Of a stretch of DNA of 64,000 nt, positions 35,701-46,000 are shown one piece after another (position 1 is the first letter of the stretch; each line of letters starts with the position of its first letter). The DNA comes from JACPNO01 sp963825405 (GTDB taxonomy: Bacteria > Acidobacteriota > Terriglobia > Bryobacterales > Bryobacteraceae), in contig CAWGTB010000003.1 in assembly GCA_963825405.1 (NCBI GenBank), forward strand, positions 1,302,001-1,366,000. The letters run 5' to 3'. A program made the translations under genes and the position numbers. Below the pieces are notes generated by a model. That model was not told the DNA's origin. It made no database searches and saw only the letters and a list, made by a program, of their open reading frames with translations.

Positions 35701-38143
35701 GCTGACCGCCAGCGGGACCAGCTTGACGGGCGTGCAATTCCAAATCGACGGAAATAATCTGGGTGCCGTGGTGTCAGGGGCCGGTCCCACTTACACCGCA
35801 TCGTGGGATACGACGACCGTGACCAACGGAACTCATACCGTCGGCGCGGTTGCGGTCGGCGCGGCGCTGAACACCAGCGTCTCTGTCACCGTAAACAACC
35901 CCCTGATTCCGCCGGTAATCACGAACGTGACGGCGACTTCGGTCACATCCACCAGCGCCACCATCAATTGGACAACCGACCAGTCTTCGAATTCGCAGGT
36001 CGCGTACGGCATCAGCAACAATCCCTATTCATCGACCAGTACTCTGAACGGCGCGTTGGTTACGTCGCACGCGGTGAACCTGTCCCAGTTGACGCCGTCG
36101 ACGACGTATCACTTCCAGGTGCTCTCACAAAATCTGCAGGGTGTGCTGGCCACTTCGACGGACTTCACTTTTACCACGCAGCCGGCGGTGGTGGGGCCGC
36201 AAACGTTATTGCTGATCCATGCCGACGGGTCCGAAGTTTCCGGAGTAACTAGCGGTTCGATTGTGACGCCGGCCATCGCGCCCCCGGGCTTTGCGGGAAA
36301 CGTGGTTGTCAACGGCACCGGCTCGGTGAACTATGCTTCGGCGCAAGTGGGCAATGGCGTATATTTCCTGAACTGCTGCGCCAATACCAACAACGCGTAT
36401 TACAAATTCACCAACTCCCTGGTGGGAAATGTTTTCAACACTAGTCAGGGACAGATTTCGTTCACCCTGCGATCACGCTTTAGCTTCGCCCAGCGAAAGG
36501 CCAGTGCGACGCAGCCGCGTTATGCCTTCGATGTCCGCGACGGCAATAATGCTCACCTGTTCGCATTCTACGTGCAGCCAAGCGGCACGCAGTTGATGTT
36601 CACTTACATCGTGGCCGGCGCCGCGCAATACTACTTCGTCCCTGCCGGCACGGAAGACACTCTGTATGGCAGCGGTGTATCGATGCAGGTGGCGCTCGCC
36701 TGGAACGGCACCACCATGAGCCTCTCGCTTAACGGTACGCAAGTGAAATCAACGGCGTACACCACCGCCACGCCCAATTGGACGGTAGCTTCCAATTTTG
36801 ACTTGGGTGCCTACGAATATCAGACGTCCGGCGGGTACAATGTTTCCGACGACATCATCGATGAGTTTACGGTGGCCGGGCCCGCCATTAATGTGATCCC
36901 GCCCGCGCTCTCGATCACCACACCCACGGGCGGCGCCATCGTCAGCGGCACGACTTCGCTGGTCGCCAGCGGCACTAGCCTGACCGGTGTGCAATTCCAA
37001 ATCGACGGGAATAATTTGGGCGCCGTAGTTTCGGGCGCTGGTCCTACCTACAGCACAACTTGGGACACGACGACCGTGACCAACACAACCCATACGGTTG
37101 GCGCGGTCGCGGTCGGCGCGGCACTCAATACCAGCGTCTCCGTCAGCGTAAACAATCCGCTGGTCCCGCCGGTTCTTACCAACGAGGCAGCCACGTCGAT
37201 CGCTTCTTCCAGTGCGACCATCAACTGGAATAGCGATCAGGCCTCCAGTTCGCAGGTGGCGTACGGGCTTAGCAGCAACCCTTATTCATCGATGAGTGCG
37301 CTTAACAGCACGCTGGTCACGTCGCACGCGGTGAACCTGTCGCAGTTGACGCCGTCTACCATCTATCACTACCAGGTGCTCTCGCAGAATCTGCAGGGGG
37401 CACTGGCCACTTCACCGGACTTTACGTTTACAACGGCGGCAGCGACGGGATCGCAGCCCCTGCTGCTGATTCATGCCGACGCGTCTGAGGTGAGCGGCGT
37501 GAACAATGGCTCGCTTGTGACGCCGGCCGTGGCGCCAACCGGTTTCACCGGCACTGTGGTAAACAAAGGCGGCGGCTCCGTCAATTTCACGCCGGCGCAA
37601 GTGGGCAACGGCGTGTATTTTCTCAGTTGCTGCACCAATAACCACAACGCGTATTACAAATTCGCTGGCTCCGGCGTCGGGAGCATCTTCAATCTGCCAT
37701 CGGGCCAGATTTCGTTCTATCTGAAATCGCGATACACCTTCGCCCAGCGGCTGGCCAGCGCTCCCGATCCGCGCTATGCATTCGATGCGCGTGACGGTAA
37801 CGGCACTCACCAGTACCTGTTCTACACCCGGACCAGCGGCACCAGCCTGATGTTCACCTACATTGTGGGCGGCGTGGCTCAGTCCTATTTTGTGCCGGCA
37901 GGCACCGAAAACACGCTGTTCGGGAACGGCGTGATGCTGCAGGTGAAACTCACCTGGAACGGCAGCTCGATGAACCTGTTCCTGAACGGTACGATGGTGA
38001 AGTCCTCGGCTTACACTCCGCTCGCGGCCAGTTGGACTTCGGCCTCGAATTTCGATTTGGGCGCCTACGAATACTCCACCGCCGGCGGTTACAACGTGTC
38101 CGACGATGTAGTCGACGAGTTTGCGGTTGCGCCGTTCCCATAG
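32729..38143 (+). CDS. Giant secreted quinoprotein-like propeller with triplicated LamG-like/Ig/FN3 unit
   Basis: The 1804-residue protein starts at GTG 32729, preceded by GGAGC, and has a signal peptide (YLAAIFVFATPVVMWSQA). Residues about 25-530 form a PQQ/quinoprotein-like beta-propeller (VVYVATENNTVYAFDAD, NGTLYLVDRGN). Two Ig-like domains follow (FALSAAPGSQTVTAG and FSLSATPGSQTVTAG, about 528-735). Then come three copies of a LamG-like domain of about 230 residues starting near 738, 1157 and 1575, separated by an Ig domain and a fibronectin type III domain. Each LamG-like copy has the motif YFLxCCxNxxNAYYKF. No membrane anchor or sorting tail is seen at the C-terminus. It probably binds or displays glycans outside the cell. 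The frame is intact over 5.4 kb. Confidence 0.85.
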   Translation: MTLKRNYLAAIFVFATPVVMWSQASVLTQHNNMARTGANLSETTLTPSSVNVSTFGKLFSRSVDGQIYAQPLYVPQVTINGTTQNVVYVATENNTVYAFDADDPAASSPLWSVSLGTAAASGPLTSGDNMYPVVGITSTPVIDQANGLMYVVAETLESNGTYAHRLHALDITTGAEVTSLGSPALIAGTVSGTGDGGTTVTFAPKPHMNRPALLLSGGKVYVAFGSHADIPPYHGWVFAYSASNLATTPIVYNVSPNTNKGGIWQSGNGPASDGSNVFLTTGDGVFDYSTGGGDLGDSILQLTPSLSLVDYFTPSNAATLFLNDTDLGSAGPVVLPPMPGTTKSLLLHGGKNGTLYLVDRGNMGGFNSTDQIVQEFPASANGMFTSPVFWAGPSNSYFYIWGDSDGMRQYTWNSAMGKLNTTPFAKTSTAAFPGGAISLSANGNTNGILWATAATTTARISNAPGMLHAYDATNVATELWNSYQNQARDDFGYYAKFNPPTIANGKVYVPTFSNTLVVYGLLGPPTPDFALSAAPGSQTVTAGNGASYTVTLSASGGFTGSVTYSVTGLPTGAGATFTPASVSGSANPVNSTLAITTATTTPAGTYTLTITGTGTPTHSIPITLIVNALPIGDFSLSATPGSQTVTAGTNTNYTVTMTPFGGFNSTVTYSVTGLPTGAGASFAPPTAASSTIPVNSNMLVSTASTTPVGTYTLTITGTSATTHTTSVTLVVNPALGGPQTLLQIHGDATEVSGVTNGSIVTPATAPAAFTGTVIANGSGSVNFVPAQSGNGVYFLNCCTNLNNAYYKFTSAMVGNIFNMSQGQVSFYLKSRYSFAQRKASATSPRYAFDVRDGNNAHLFAFYVQPSGTQLLFTYIMAGAAQYYFVPAGTEDTLYGSGVVMQVALAWNGSTMSLSLNGAQVKSTAYTPATPSWTASSNFDFGAYEYLTSGGYNVSDDIIDEFRVTGPAINQAPPSLSLTSPTGGATVSGTTPLTASGTSLTGVQFQIDGNNLGAVVSGAGPTYTASWDTTTVTNGTHTVGAVAVGAALNTSVSVTVNNPLIPPVITNVTATSVTSTSATINWTTDQSSNSQVAYGISNNPYSSTSTLNGALVTSHAVNLSQLTPSTTYHFQVLSQNLQGVLATSTDFTFTTQPAVVGPQTLLLIHADGSEVSGVTSGSIVTPAIAPPGFAGNVVVNGTGSVNYASAQVGNGVYFLNCCANTNNAYYKFTNSLVGNVFNTSQGQISFTLRSRFSFAQRKASATQPRYAFDVRDGNNAHLFAFYVQPSGTQLMFTYIVAGAAQYYFVPAGTEDTLYGSGVSMQVALAWNGTTMSLSLNGTQVKSTAYTTATPNWTVASNFDLGAYEYQTSGGYNVSDDIIDEFTVAGPAINVIPPALSITTPTGGAIVSGTTSLVASGTSLTGVQFQIDGNNLGAVVSGAGPTYSTTWDTTTVTNTTHTVGAVAVGAALNTSVSVSVNNPLVPPVLTNEAATSIASSSATINWNSDQASSSQVAYGLSSNPYSSMSALNSTLVTSHAVNLSQLTPSTIYHYQVLSQNLQGALATSPDFTFTTAAATGSQPLLLIHADASEVSGVNNGSLVTPAVAPTGFTGTVVNKGGGSVNFTPAQVGNGVYFLSCCTNNHNAYYKFAGSGVGSIFNLPSGQISFYLKSRYTFAQRLASAPDPRYAFDARDGNGTHQYLFYTRTSGTSLMFTYIVGGVAQSYFVPAGTENTLFGNGVMLQVKLTWNGSSMNLFLNGTMVKSSAYTPLAASWTSASNFDLGAYEYSTAGGYNVSDDVVDEFAVAPFP
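34940..38140 (+). repeat. In-gene tandem repeat of 1257/1254 bases (2.5 copies)
   Basis: The LamG-like/Ig/FN3 unit begins at 34940, 36197 and 37451, giving spacings of exactly 1257 and 1254 bases. The third copy ends after its LamG-like domain. Copies 1 and 2 are the most alike (for example QRKASATxPRYAFDVRDGNN in both). Copy 3 differs more (QRLASAPDPRYAFDARDGNG). This points to in-frame tandem duplication followed by drift. Confidence 0.85.
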
Positions 38144-38146
38144 AAA

Positions 38147-38875
38147 CTAGATCCAGCCCCGCACCCAGTACCACGCGAGCCCCAGTGTTTCGTGCAGCGT
38201 GTGCTCGTTCTGCGCGGCGGCTTTCCATGAGGGCAGGAATTCCGGAAGCGAGGGATCAAAGCGGCGGTACGCTGCAGGCGCCGGCACCACATCCAGTCCT
38301 TGTTTACGAAAGCAGCGTTCAGCGCGCAGCATATCGGTTGCACCGGTAATCAGCAGGATTCGCCGGATGCCGTGCTGGCGCAGAATCGCCGCGCCCTCCG
38401 CCGCGTTCTCGTACGTCGATCGCGAACGCTCCTCGGTCCAAATCATAGAACTGGAAACACCTTCCTGCTGGAGCATTTGCCGCATGGTGGCGGAGTATGG
38501 CTGTTGTCCCGCAGGCGCCCATCCGCCGCACGCCAGCACCGGCACGGGATGGGAATGGGTGTGCAGCCAGGCCGCATAGCGGCAGCGGTCTGTGGTGGCT
38601 TTATCGGCAAGAGAATACGGCCTGCCGTGGCGAGGCGGATCGACGCTGCCGGCCAGCACCACGATGGCATCGGCCTGTTCGGTAGGAACAAACGGCTGGC
38701 GATACCAGATTTCGAGAGGCCGCGATAACAGCCAGTCGACCGGCGGCCACAGCATCAGGAATAGGCCGGCCAGGCCCAGCGCCGGAAGCAGTACGCCTTT
38801 GCAATGGCGCATTCTGGCCAGCCCAACCGCGGTAATTACGATGAATATAAGAACGAAGGGCTGAAGATACGTCAT
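38147..38875 (-). CDS. YdcF/ElyC-family membrane-anchored DUF218 protein
   Basis: Two N-terminal membrane helices (about residues 5-20 and 28-45) precede a DUF218 domain: ADAIVVLAGSVDPP, VPVLACGGWAPAGQQ, ERSRSTYENAAEGAAIL with the conserved S-T-x-E-N, and RRILLITGATDMLRAERCF. Related ElyC and SanA proteins affect envelope integrity and lipid carrier use in Proteobacteria. The start is ATG 38875. It follows the metallophosphoesterase gene by 33 bases and meets the giant propeller gene tail to tail. Confidence 0.82.
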   Translation of the reverse strand: MTYLQPFVLIFIVITAVGLARMRHCKGVLLPALGLAGLFLMLWPPVDWLLSRPLEIWYRQPFVPTEQADAIVVLAGSVDPPRHGRPYSLADKATTDRCRYAAWLHTHSHPVPVLACGGWAPAGQQPYSATMRQMLQQEGVSSSMIWTEERSRSTYENAAEGAAILRQHGIRRILLITGATDMLRAERCFRKQGLDVVPAPAAYRRFDPSLPEFLPSWKAAAQNEHTLHETLGLAWYWVRGWI

Positions 38876-38908
38876 TCCCTCAATTATGCGGCACCGTTCG
38901 CGCGGGAT

Positions 38909-39847
38909 TTACGCTGATCGAATCAGCTCGATCACGGCAATCTCGGGCGGGCAGCCGTAGCGCACCGGGAGCAGGGAACATCCCGCGCCGGCGCTGGTGT
39001 AGCCCTGCATGCTGCCGTGCTGCCAGGCGCCGCTCGTATAGGCGCGCGGACACGCCGCGTGCAGCACGAGCGGCCCAATCGCGGGCAGGCGGATCTGGCC
39101 GGCGTGGGTATGGCCGGTGAGGTAGAGATCGATTCCGGCATCGGCGGCCGGCTGAAACAATTCCGGCGAATGCGCCAACAGAAGTTTGAAGGCGCCGGCC
39201 GGCACGTCCTGGAGCGCCGCCGGCAGATCGTCGCAGCGATAATAGTGCGGATCGTCCACGCCAGCCACCCACAAGCGGCCGTCAGGCGGACCCACGGCGA
39301 TGCCCTGATTGATCAGCATGCGCACGCCGAGGTTCTCGAGTTCGAGCGCGATATCGGCGCAATCGTGATTGCCGAGAATCCCGATCACTCCATAGCGCGC
39401 CTGGACGGCGTCGAGCACGCGGCGCATGCGCGGGTAAATTTCATCGCAGGGGCCGTACACGTGGAAGCGATAATCGCCGGTGAGCACGCACAGATCGACG
39501 GGCAGTTGCGCGGCCTTCTCCGCCAAGGCTTCGGCGAGGCCGTCCAGGCCATCGATATGTACGTCGGTGATGTGGAGAATGCGAAAGCCGTGCAGGCCGG
39601 GCGGCAATCCGGCGAATTCGAAGCGCACATGACGGACAGCCAATTGAAGCGCGTTGGCCAGACCTCGCTGCTGAAGTCCGCTGATCCGTAGCGTGGCGCC
39701 AAGAACCCCGGCCATGAGCCGGTCTTTCCACAGCGCGATATCCGTGTGGCGCGGCGCTACATCTCCACGCTGATGCCGGGCTTCGACGGCCCGCCGCCGG
39801 ATCAGGCGCGGTTCCAGGCTAAGCGGCGGGACTACGTCCAGAAGCAT
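38909..39847 (-). CDS. Calcineurin-like metallophosphoesterase (YkuE/LpxG type)
   Basis: The two-metal phosphoesterase motifs occur in order: ITDVHIDG, LTGDYRFH, GILGNHDCAD, LLAHSPELF and LTGHTHAGQIRLP. This pattern is that of the YkuE/LpxG group, which includes membrane-associated UDP-diacylglucosamine hydrolases. The first 70 residues are weakly conserved, with no clear signal peptide. A role in lipid A or other envelope lipid metabolism is possible but not shown. Confidence 0.85.
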   Translation of the reverse strand: MLLDVVPPLSLEPRLIRRRAVEARHQRGDVAPRHTDIALWKDRLMAGVLGATLRISGLQQRGLANALQLAVRHVRFEFAGLPPGLHGFRILHITDVHIDGLDGLAEALAEKAAQLPVDLCVLTGDYRFHVYGPCDEIYPRMRRVLDAVQARYGVIGILGNHDCADIALELENLGVRMLINQGIAVGPPDGRLWVAGVDDPHYYRCDDLPAALQDVPAGAFKLLLAHSPELFQPAADAGIDLYLTGHTHAGQIRLPAIGPLVLHAACPRAYTSGAWQHGSMQGYTSAGAGCSLLPVRYGCPPEIAVIELIRSA

Positions 39848-39899
39848 ACCCCTCTATTGTCTTTCGACGGAAACGTGCAAAACAATTGACGAAGGTTAG

Positions 39900-42790
39900 T
39901 TATTTCGCCGCGACCGTGGCGGTCGCGATCGTTTGCCCGTTGCTTGGCGTTACCAGTGAAAAAGTCATCCCATTGGTGACCCAGTTGCCGGTCTCGACAG
40001 AGCCGCTGGCCGGACGCCCTGCGGCAAACAGAACCCCCGCCATCCAGATCTGTAAGCCGCTATATCCGGGCGCATTCCAACTTAATGTCGTCTCACCGAC
40101 GGTCGCTCCAGGCGCCAGCGCGATGGGGTTCGCCGTGAAGGTCACCTGGCCCGCCGTCGCTGCCGTGTGCACGGTGAGTGTCGCCAGCGTCTGACCGCTC
40201 GCCGGATCTACCAGTGAAAACGGCAGTCCGTCACTGACCCAAGTGCCGGTATCGATGGATCCGTTCGCGGGAAGTCCAGCGGCAAAAAGCACCCCGGCCA
40301 CCCAGATTTGCAATCGGCTGTATCTGGGCGCATCCCAGCTTAACCTTGTCTTACCGAAGGGCGCTCCCGCGGCTAGAGTAATCGGGTTGGGATTGGCCGT
40401 GAACGTTACATGGCTGCTCGACGCGATAGTGTGCACGGTGACGGTCGAAAGCGGAGAGCCGGTCGCCGGGTCGACCAGGGAAAAGTTCATTCCATCGTTA
40501 ACCCAATTGCCGGTTACGACGGACCCGCTGGATCGGACATTGGAAAACAAGATCCCATTGGCAAAAATCTGCAGCTTGCTGTGTCCCGGCGCACTCCAAG
40601 TGAGCGTAGTCTTGCCTTCCGTGTTTCCGGCGACCAGCGGAATCGGGCTGGGATTCGCGCTGAAACTTACACCTGGAACCGCCACCGGAGTGAGCACGCG
40701 GATACGCGACGGCAGCAGATCCGCCTCATACACCTGCCCGTTGGGACCGATAGCCAGACCGACAGGACTGACCGATGCGCTGGTAGCCTCGCCGCCGTCA
40801 CCGCCGTAAGCGCGGACTCCGTTGCCAGCCACCGTGGTGATGATACCGTTCGATACCCGCCGTATCCGGGCGTTTTCGCCGATATAAAGGCGCCCCAGGT
40901 CGTCCACTGCAATGCTGGAGGGTGCATCGAGCTGGCCCAGCGTCGCCGGGCCGCCATCGCCGGAAATCCGAGAGGTTCCGCTCAAGTCTCCCGCGACCGT
41001 GGTGATAATTCCGTTCGAAACTTTTCGTATTCGATTACCTAACGTCTCGGCGATGTAGAGGTTGCCGTCCCCATCCAGGGCCAAACCGGTAGGGCCAAAC
41101 AAGGGGGCATCGATAGCAGCGCCGCGGTCGCCGCCCGTGCCAGCGGTCCCAATGCCTGCGACGGTTACGATGGTTCCGTTGGAGATCTTGCGTACGACAT
41201 GGGCGACGTAGTAGTCAGACACATAGACGTCGCCACTGGGGCTGACGGCAAGGCTTCCGAAACCCAACAACGCGTCTGTCGCGGGACCGCCATCGCCACT
41301 GTAGCCGTAGCCGCCGTCTCCTGCAATGGTGGTAATGATTCCGTTCGACACCTTTCGGACCCGAACGTTCCCCTGATCCGCAATGTAGAGGTTTCCTGCG
41401 GCGTCCAGTCCGATGCCACTTGGACTGTTCAACTGAGCGTCAACCGCCGGACCGTTATCGCCACTGAAGCCCGCTACTCCGGTCCCCGCCACCGTCGTGA
41501 TCACTCCCTGGGATATTTTGCGGACGCGATTCAACTCAGCAATGTAGACGTTACCGGCTGCATCCATCGCGACGCCGCCGGGAATGGAGGTGCTACTTCC
41601 GGAGTAGAAGAAAAGCTGCGCGTTTAAAGGCGGTCCATTGTCTCCGGTCGAAATACCGATGCCGGTAGCGCTGCCCGCGATGGTCGTAATCACCCCGTTC
41701 GATATTTTGCGTATCAGGTCGCCGATGATCGGATATCCTGAATTCGTAGAAAGCCCCGACGAAGTCAGAAAAATATTTCCGGCCTTGTCGACCCTTAACC
41801 CGTTCACAATGCCGACATACGCATCAATCGCAGGACCGTTATCTCCGATGTTCCCGCCCACGGTCGGATTTGACGCCCCGGTGATGTTCGTGATGACACC
41901 GTTGGAAATTTCTTGGATGAGATTACTAGTTTGCATGAAGATATTTCCCGCCGAGCTTACGGTTAGCGCGGTCGTAGCCGCGTCGGGCGCCACGGTGGTG
42001 ATCACGCCGTTCTGAACCTTGCGGATGGTGCAGTAGCACGTTGAACCTCCGGGGAAGGGGCCGAGTGGGGGATGAAAGCCAATGTCGTTGAAATAAAGTG
42101 TTCCTGCGGCATCGATAGCCATCGCCCCCGGACCTGCCAATCGAGCGCTGGTCGCGGGGCCGCCATCGCCGCTGTAGCCGACCGTTCCGTTTCCCGCAAT
42201 GGTCTTGATCACGCCGTTGGTGACCTTCCGGATGCGGCAACATATAGCGTTGGGGTCACCTAAAGGTGGGGGCGCGGGATCCTCGACGTACACGTTCCCC
42301 GCGGCATCCGCGGCCACATACCTAAGATCGACTAACAGCGCACTCGTAGCGGGTACATTGTCCGCCGTCTGATCTCCGCCCCCGGCAACCGTGGAGATCA
42401 CGCCGTTTTGCACCTTGCGAATTCTGGCGTTACCGAGATCCGCGATATACAGACTCCCGGCCGCATCGATCGCGATGCCCCACGGCTGATTCAGTTGGGC
42501 GCTGGTGGCCAGACCACTGTCGCCGCTGAAACCGGGCGTTCCGTTTCCCGCCACCAGGGTCAACATCCCGCTCGGATCCAACCGCAGAACGATGTGCGAA
42601 AGTAAAGCGTGAAGAACGCATTGCCATTTGCGTCCAGGACCAGGCCGCCGGTTCCATGGAGGACCGCCGAAGTTCCCGGAATGTTCTGCGGCAACCCGCC
42701 CCCGGCAAACGTCTGGATCGCGAAATCCTGGCCCACCGCCAAGGCAGCAAAAAGCGCACTAACAAGGACTAAACCGAATGCTTTACGCAT
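39900..42790 (-). CDS. Secreted NHL-repeat propeller with three Ig-like C-terminal repeats (one frameshift)
   Basis: The start ATG 42790 gives a signal peptide (MRKAFGLVLVSALFAALAVG). About 11 NHL-type units follow, with patterns such as GDGGPATDALLG, AGNLYIADQGNVRVRKVSNG and GIITTVAG. The last 260 residues contain three repeats beginning FSANPSPIPL, FTANPNPITL and FTANPIAL, each with a KLQI/RLQI/GLQI strand and a T-G-x-W-V segment. The frame changes near 42598: the first part ends in NAFFTLYF and the continuation begins VLRLDPSGMLTLVAGNG. The likely role is an extracellular binding scaffold. Such propeller proteins are abundant in Acidobacteria. Confidence 0.8.
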
Positions 42791-43047
42791 AAAATGCATC
42801 TCCGATCGCGGCGGCGCGCTGGAGCGGCATGACATAGAGCCTGTGTCGATATGCAACGGCGGCACACCGACGCAGTGTTGACCTCATGAGACATGTTGAA
42901 CCGGCAGTGGTTATAGAAGCAGGTGGGGGTCCGTTACTTGGACCGGTCTTATGCCAACGAGCTGAGCGGCTTAAGCAACGAGGTTAAGAGCCGACAGAAA
43001 CGTCAAAACACCAGCTGTAGAGTTTTCCGGCCAGCCCTTGCGCCATA
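42791..43047. other. Intergenic region
   Basis: These 257 bases lie between the two minus-strand secreted-protein genes. A GGTCC-GTTACTT-GGACC inverted repeat starts near 42928, without a T run. No coding frame or RNA gene is supported. Confidence 0.3.
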
Positions 43048-46000
43048 CTACGGTCCGGCCACGCAGGAGCCGCCTAGCGCCGCGGTGATAATGCGCTGCA
43101 CGTCGGTCACGTTGCAAACACCGTTGCTCTGCAAGTCGGCGGAGCCGCAAACACTAGTGCCAAGGGCCTGCAAAACGGCCATCTGGACGTCCAGCACGTT
43201 CACCACGCCGTCACCATTGAGATCGCACGTGGTGGAGGACGAGGGGGGCGGTGGCGGCGGAGGTGGGGTCTGTGTCGGGGTCGTCGCGTTGCCCTTGTTC
43301 AAGGTCCATGCCGAGCCGTTCCATTGTTTGACGTAAACCTGTCGCAGCGAGCCATAACTCACCTCGCCCCAGGCTGCCGCGGGTTGTCCGCCGACGACAG
43401 TCAAGCTGACGTGTTCCGAGCTACCCAGCACCGGGTCGGCGTTGAGTGAACCGCCCAGCGGAGTCCAGGCGCCACTGGCGTATTTCGAAACATACGTCTG
43501 CGGGCGCTGCCCCAGAGCCTGTTGCTCCACCCACCCCAGGTAAAGAGCTCCGCCGGACGCATCCGCCGCCAGGGCAGGCCGGTAAGCCCAGCCTGTGCTC
43601 GTATTTTGGTTCAGAGAACCCGAGCCGACTTGAACCCAGCTCGATCCACTGAGAGTCTTGACATAGACCTGGTTGTTGCCGGCGGTGGTTCTCTCCGTCC
43701 AGGCCACATAGGGTTGCCCCAGATAAGCGATGGTCGCGTCATCCGCCCATGAAGACGCGCTCTTGTTGAGACTGCCCCCAACCGCCACCCATGCGCTTCC
43801 GCTCCAATGGGCGACGTAAACCTGCGCAGGGGTTTGATTCTGGGAGGCGCCATCCGATGTGTACTCGGTCCAGGCGACGTAAGGATTGGTTCCGTCACTG
43901 GCGATTGATACCGAACCCGCCGTGGTGTTGCCTGAAGAAATATTGAGCGGTCCGCTGCCCTTGAGAACCCACTGAGTTCCGTTCCAGTATTTCACGTAGA
44001 CATAAGTCTTCTGGGGAACCGGGTTCTTGTCCACTTCCAAAAATGCGATATAAGGGACGCCTCCGACATCGGTCATTTGAGAGCGGCCCTGATATACCTT
44101 GATGGTACCCGTGCCGCCCAGTCCAATCGCTCCGCCTTGCCAGGTAGATCCGTTCCAGCTCTTGGCCCAGATGCTCCACAGCGTGCCTGGATTTCCCGTG
44201 TTATTCCACTTGTACCAGGAGATCCATGGCTTACCCGCGATCATGCTGATTGCTGAAGAATGGCTCTCGGAGTTGCCGCTGAATTCCGAATCAATAGACA
44301 CCGGTAGGCCGCCCAGTGCAGACCACTTGCCAGCCGTAAACTGTTGTCCGTATACGTGGAACCACGTGTTATTGGAGCTATCGAATGGCCTTCCGGTTTC
44401 CACCCACGCGGCATACAGTGTGCTTCCCGAGGCTGCCAGGGAGGGCTCCTTGGCCCACGCATCCAGGTTTTGATTGACGGCGCCAGCAGTCGGCTGAGGG
44501 TTCGACGAGGTGGCTCCGGCATTTGGCCCGGCGCCTTGATACCGGAAAAACCAGGTCTGCGCGGCGTAGCCGCCCCACACTCCATCCGCATACCCATTCG
44601 TTCCGGACAGCACTAAGATGAACGTATTATGGTCGGAGTCGTAGGCCAGCTTGTCAAAAGGCCCAACTGCGCCTATCGGGGGAGACTGGGCAGGAGATAA
44701 CTGGGTCCAGGCGTTGGACGCGGGATTGTAGATCCAGGAGTCATTGTAAATCGTGGAGGCATCCTGACCTCCGAATAACAAGAACACATTGTTAGTCGAG
44801 TCATAGGCGAAGGCGTGCCGCCAACGAGGTGCCGGCAGACTTCCGCCTGGAGTTAACTTAGTCCAGGTGTTGGCGGCAACGTCATAAGTGAATAAGTCAT
44901 TCGAGAATCCCGATCCCACCTGTCCGCCAAACAGATATACCTTGTGGTTCGAACTGTTGAAAGCCATGGCCGGAAGGTTGACATTGATATTGGGCGCAGT
45001 TCCAGCAGGCGTCTGTTGATGATAGGTGTTGGTTACAGGGTTGTAAGTCCAGGTTCCGTTACCTTGGACCACATAAACACCATTTACTGGATCAAATGCC
45101 GATCCCTCCTGGAGCAAGGGCCCCGGCTTGGGCGATGTCTGCTTGTTGCGTCCGGCCTGGCCGATGGGATCAAACCACCAGGTGTAATACACGTTTTCGG
45201 GTTGGTTGGATCCGGAGCCGCAGCAATAGTAGACGAACGCCTTTTCATTGGGATCGTACGAAATCGAACCCACCGGGTGGCCGGCTTCCGGCATGGCCTC
45301 GGTATGAAAACTTCCGCCGATGTTCAATACGCTCCAGCGGTTGGTTTCAAAGTCATAGGCATTTAAACTTTGATTGGGCTCCGATCCGAGCTCGTGGTAG
45401 TTACCCAGCATCACCGCTTTCTTCACCGGGCTGGGCGCATAAACCAGCGCTTCATATCCCACCGTCTGCACCGGGGCTCCATGGGTCTGCGCCATCACCC
45501 AGCTTCCCGCAGGAATGGCCACGCCGCCCGGTGTGGAAGTCCCCAGGTTGATGGATGTAGTCTTGCTCACGCCGCCGAAGGAAGCCGTCACTATCGCATT
45601 CTGCGGGCTGGTAACGGAGCCCACCGTGGCCGAAAATGTCGCGCTGCTGGCACTGATCGGTACGACCACTGAGACGGGAACGGCGAGCATCTGCGAGTTA
45701 TCCGACAAAGTCACAGTTACCGCGGCACCGGCCGCTGCCTGGGTCAGAGAAACTGAACAAGTCGCGACGCCTCCCGAGCTGAGGCTGGCTGGCGCGCACG
45801 ATACCGAACTGAGCGCGGGCGTTGAACCGCCGCCGGACATGTTGAAGTCGAATTCCACGGGCTGCAATCCGTTGATGTCCGCCATCACTTTCGTGACCGA
45901 CCCCGCCACCCCGGCTCCCATCGTGAAGTTGACCGATGCTTTGCCCGTTCCGTCGGTGGTGGCTGTCATCGAGGACAGCAAGCCTGCGCCCGCGATAATA

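Noticed and set aside
34940..38140. CRISPR or mobile-element repeat
   Set aside because: The long direct repeats are in frame within one coding sequence and correspond to protein domains. No transposase, terminal repeats or short spaced repeats were seen.
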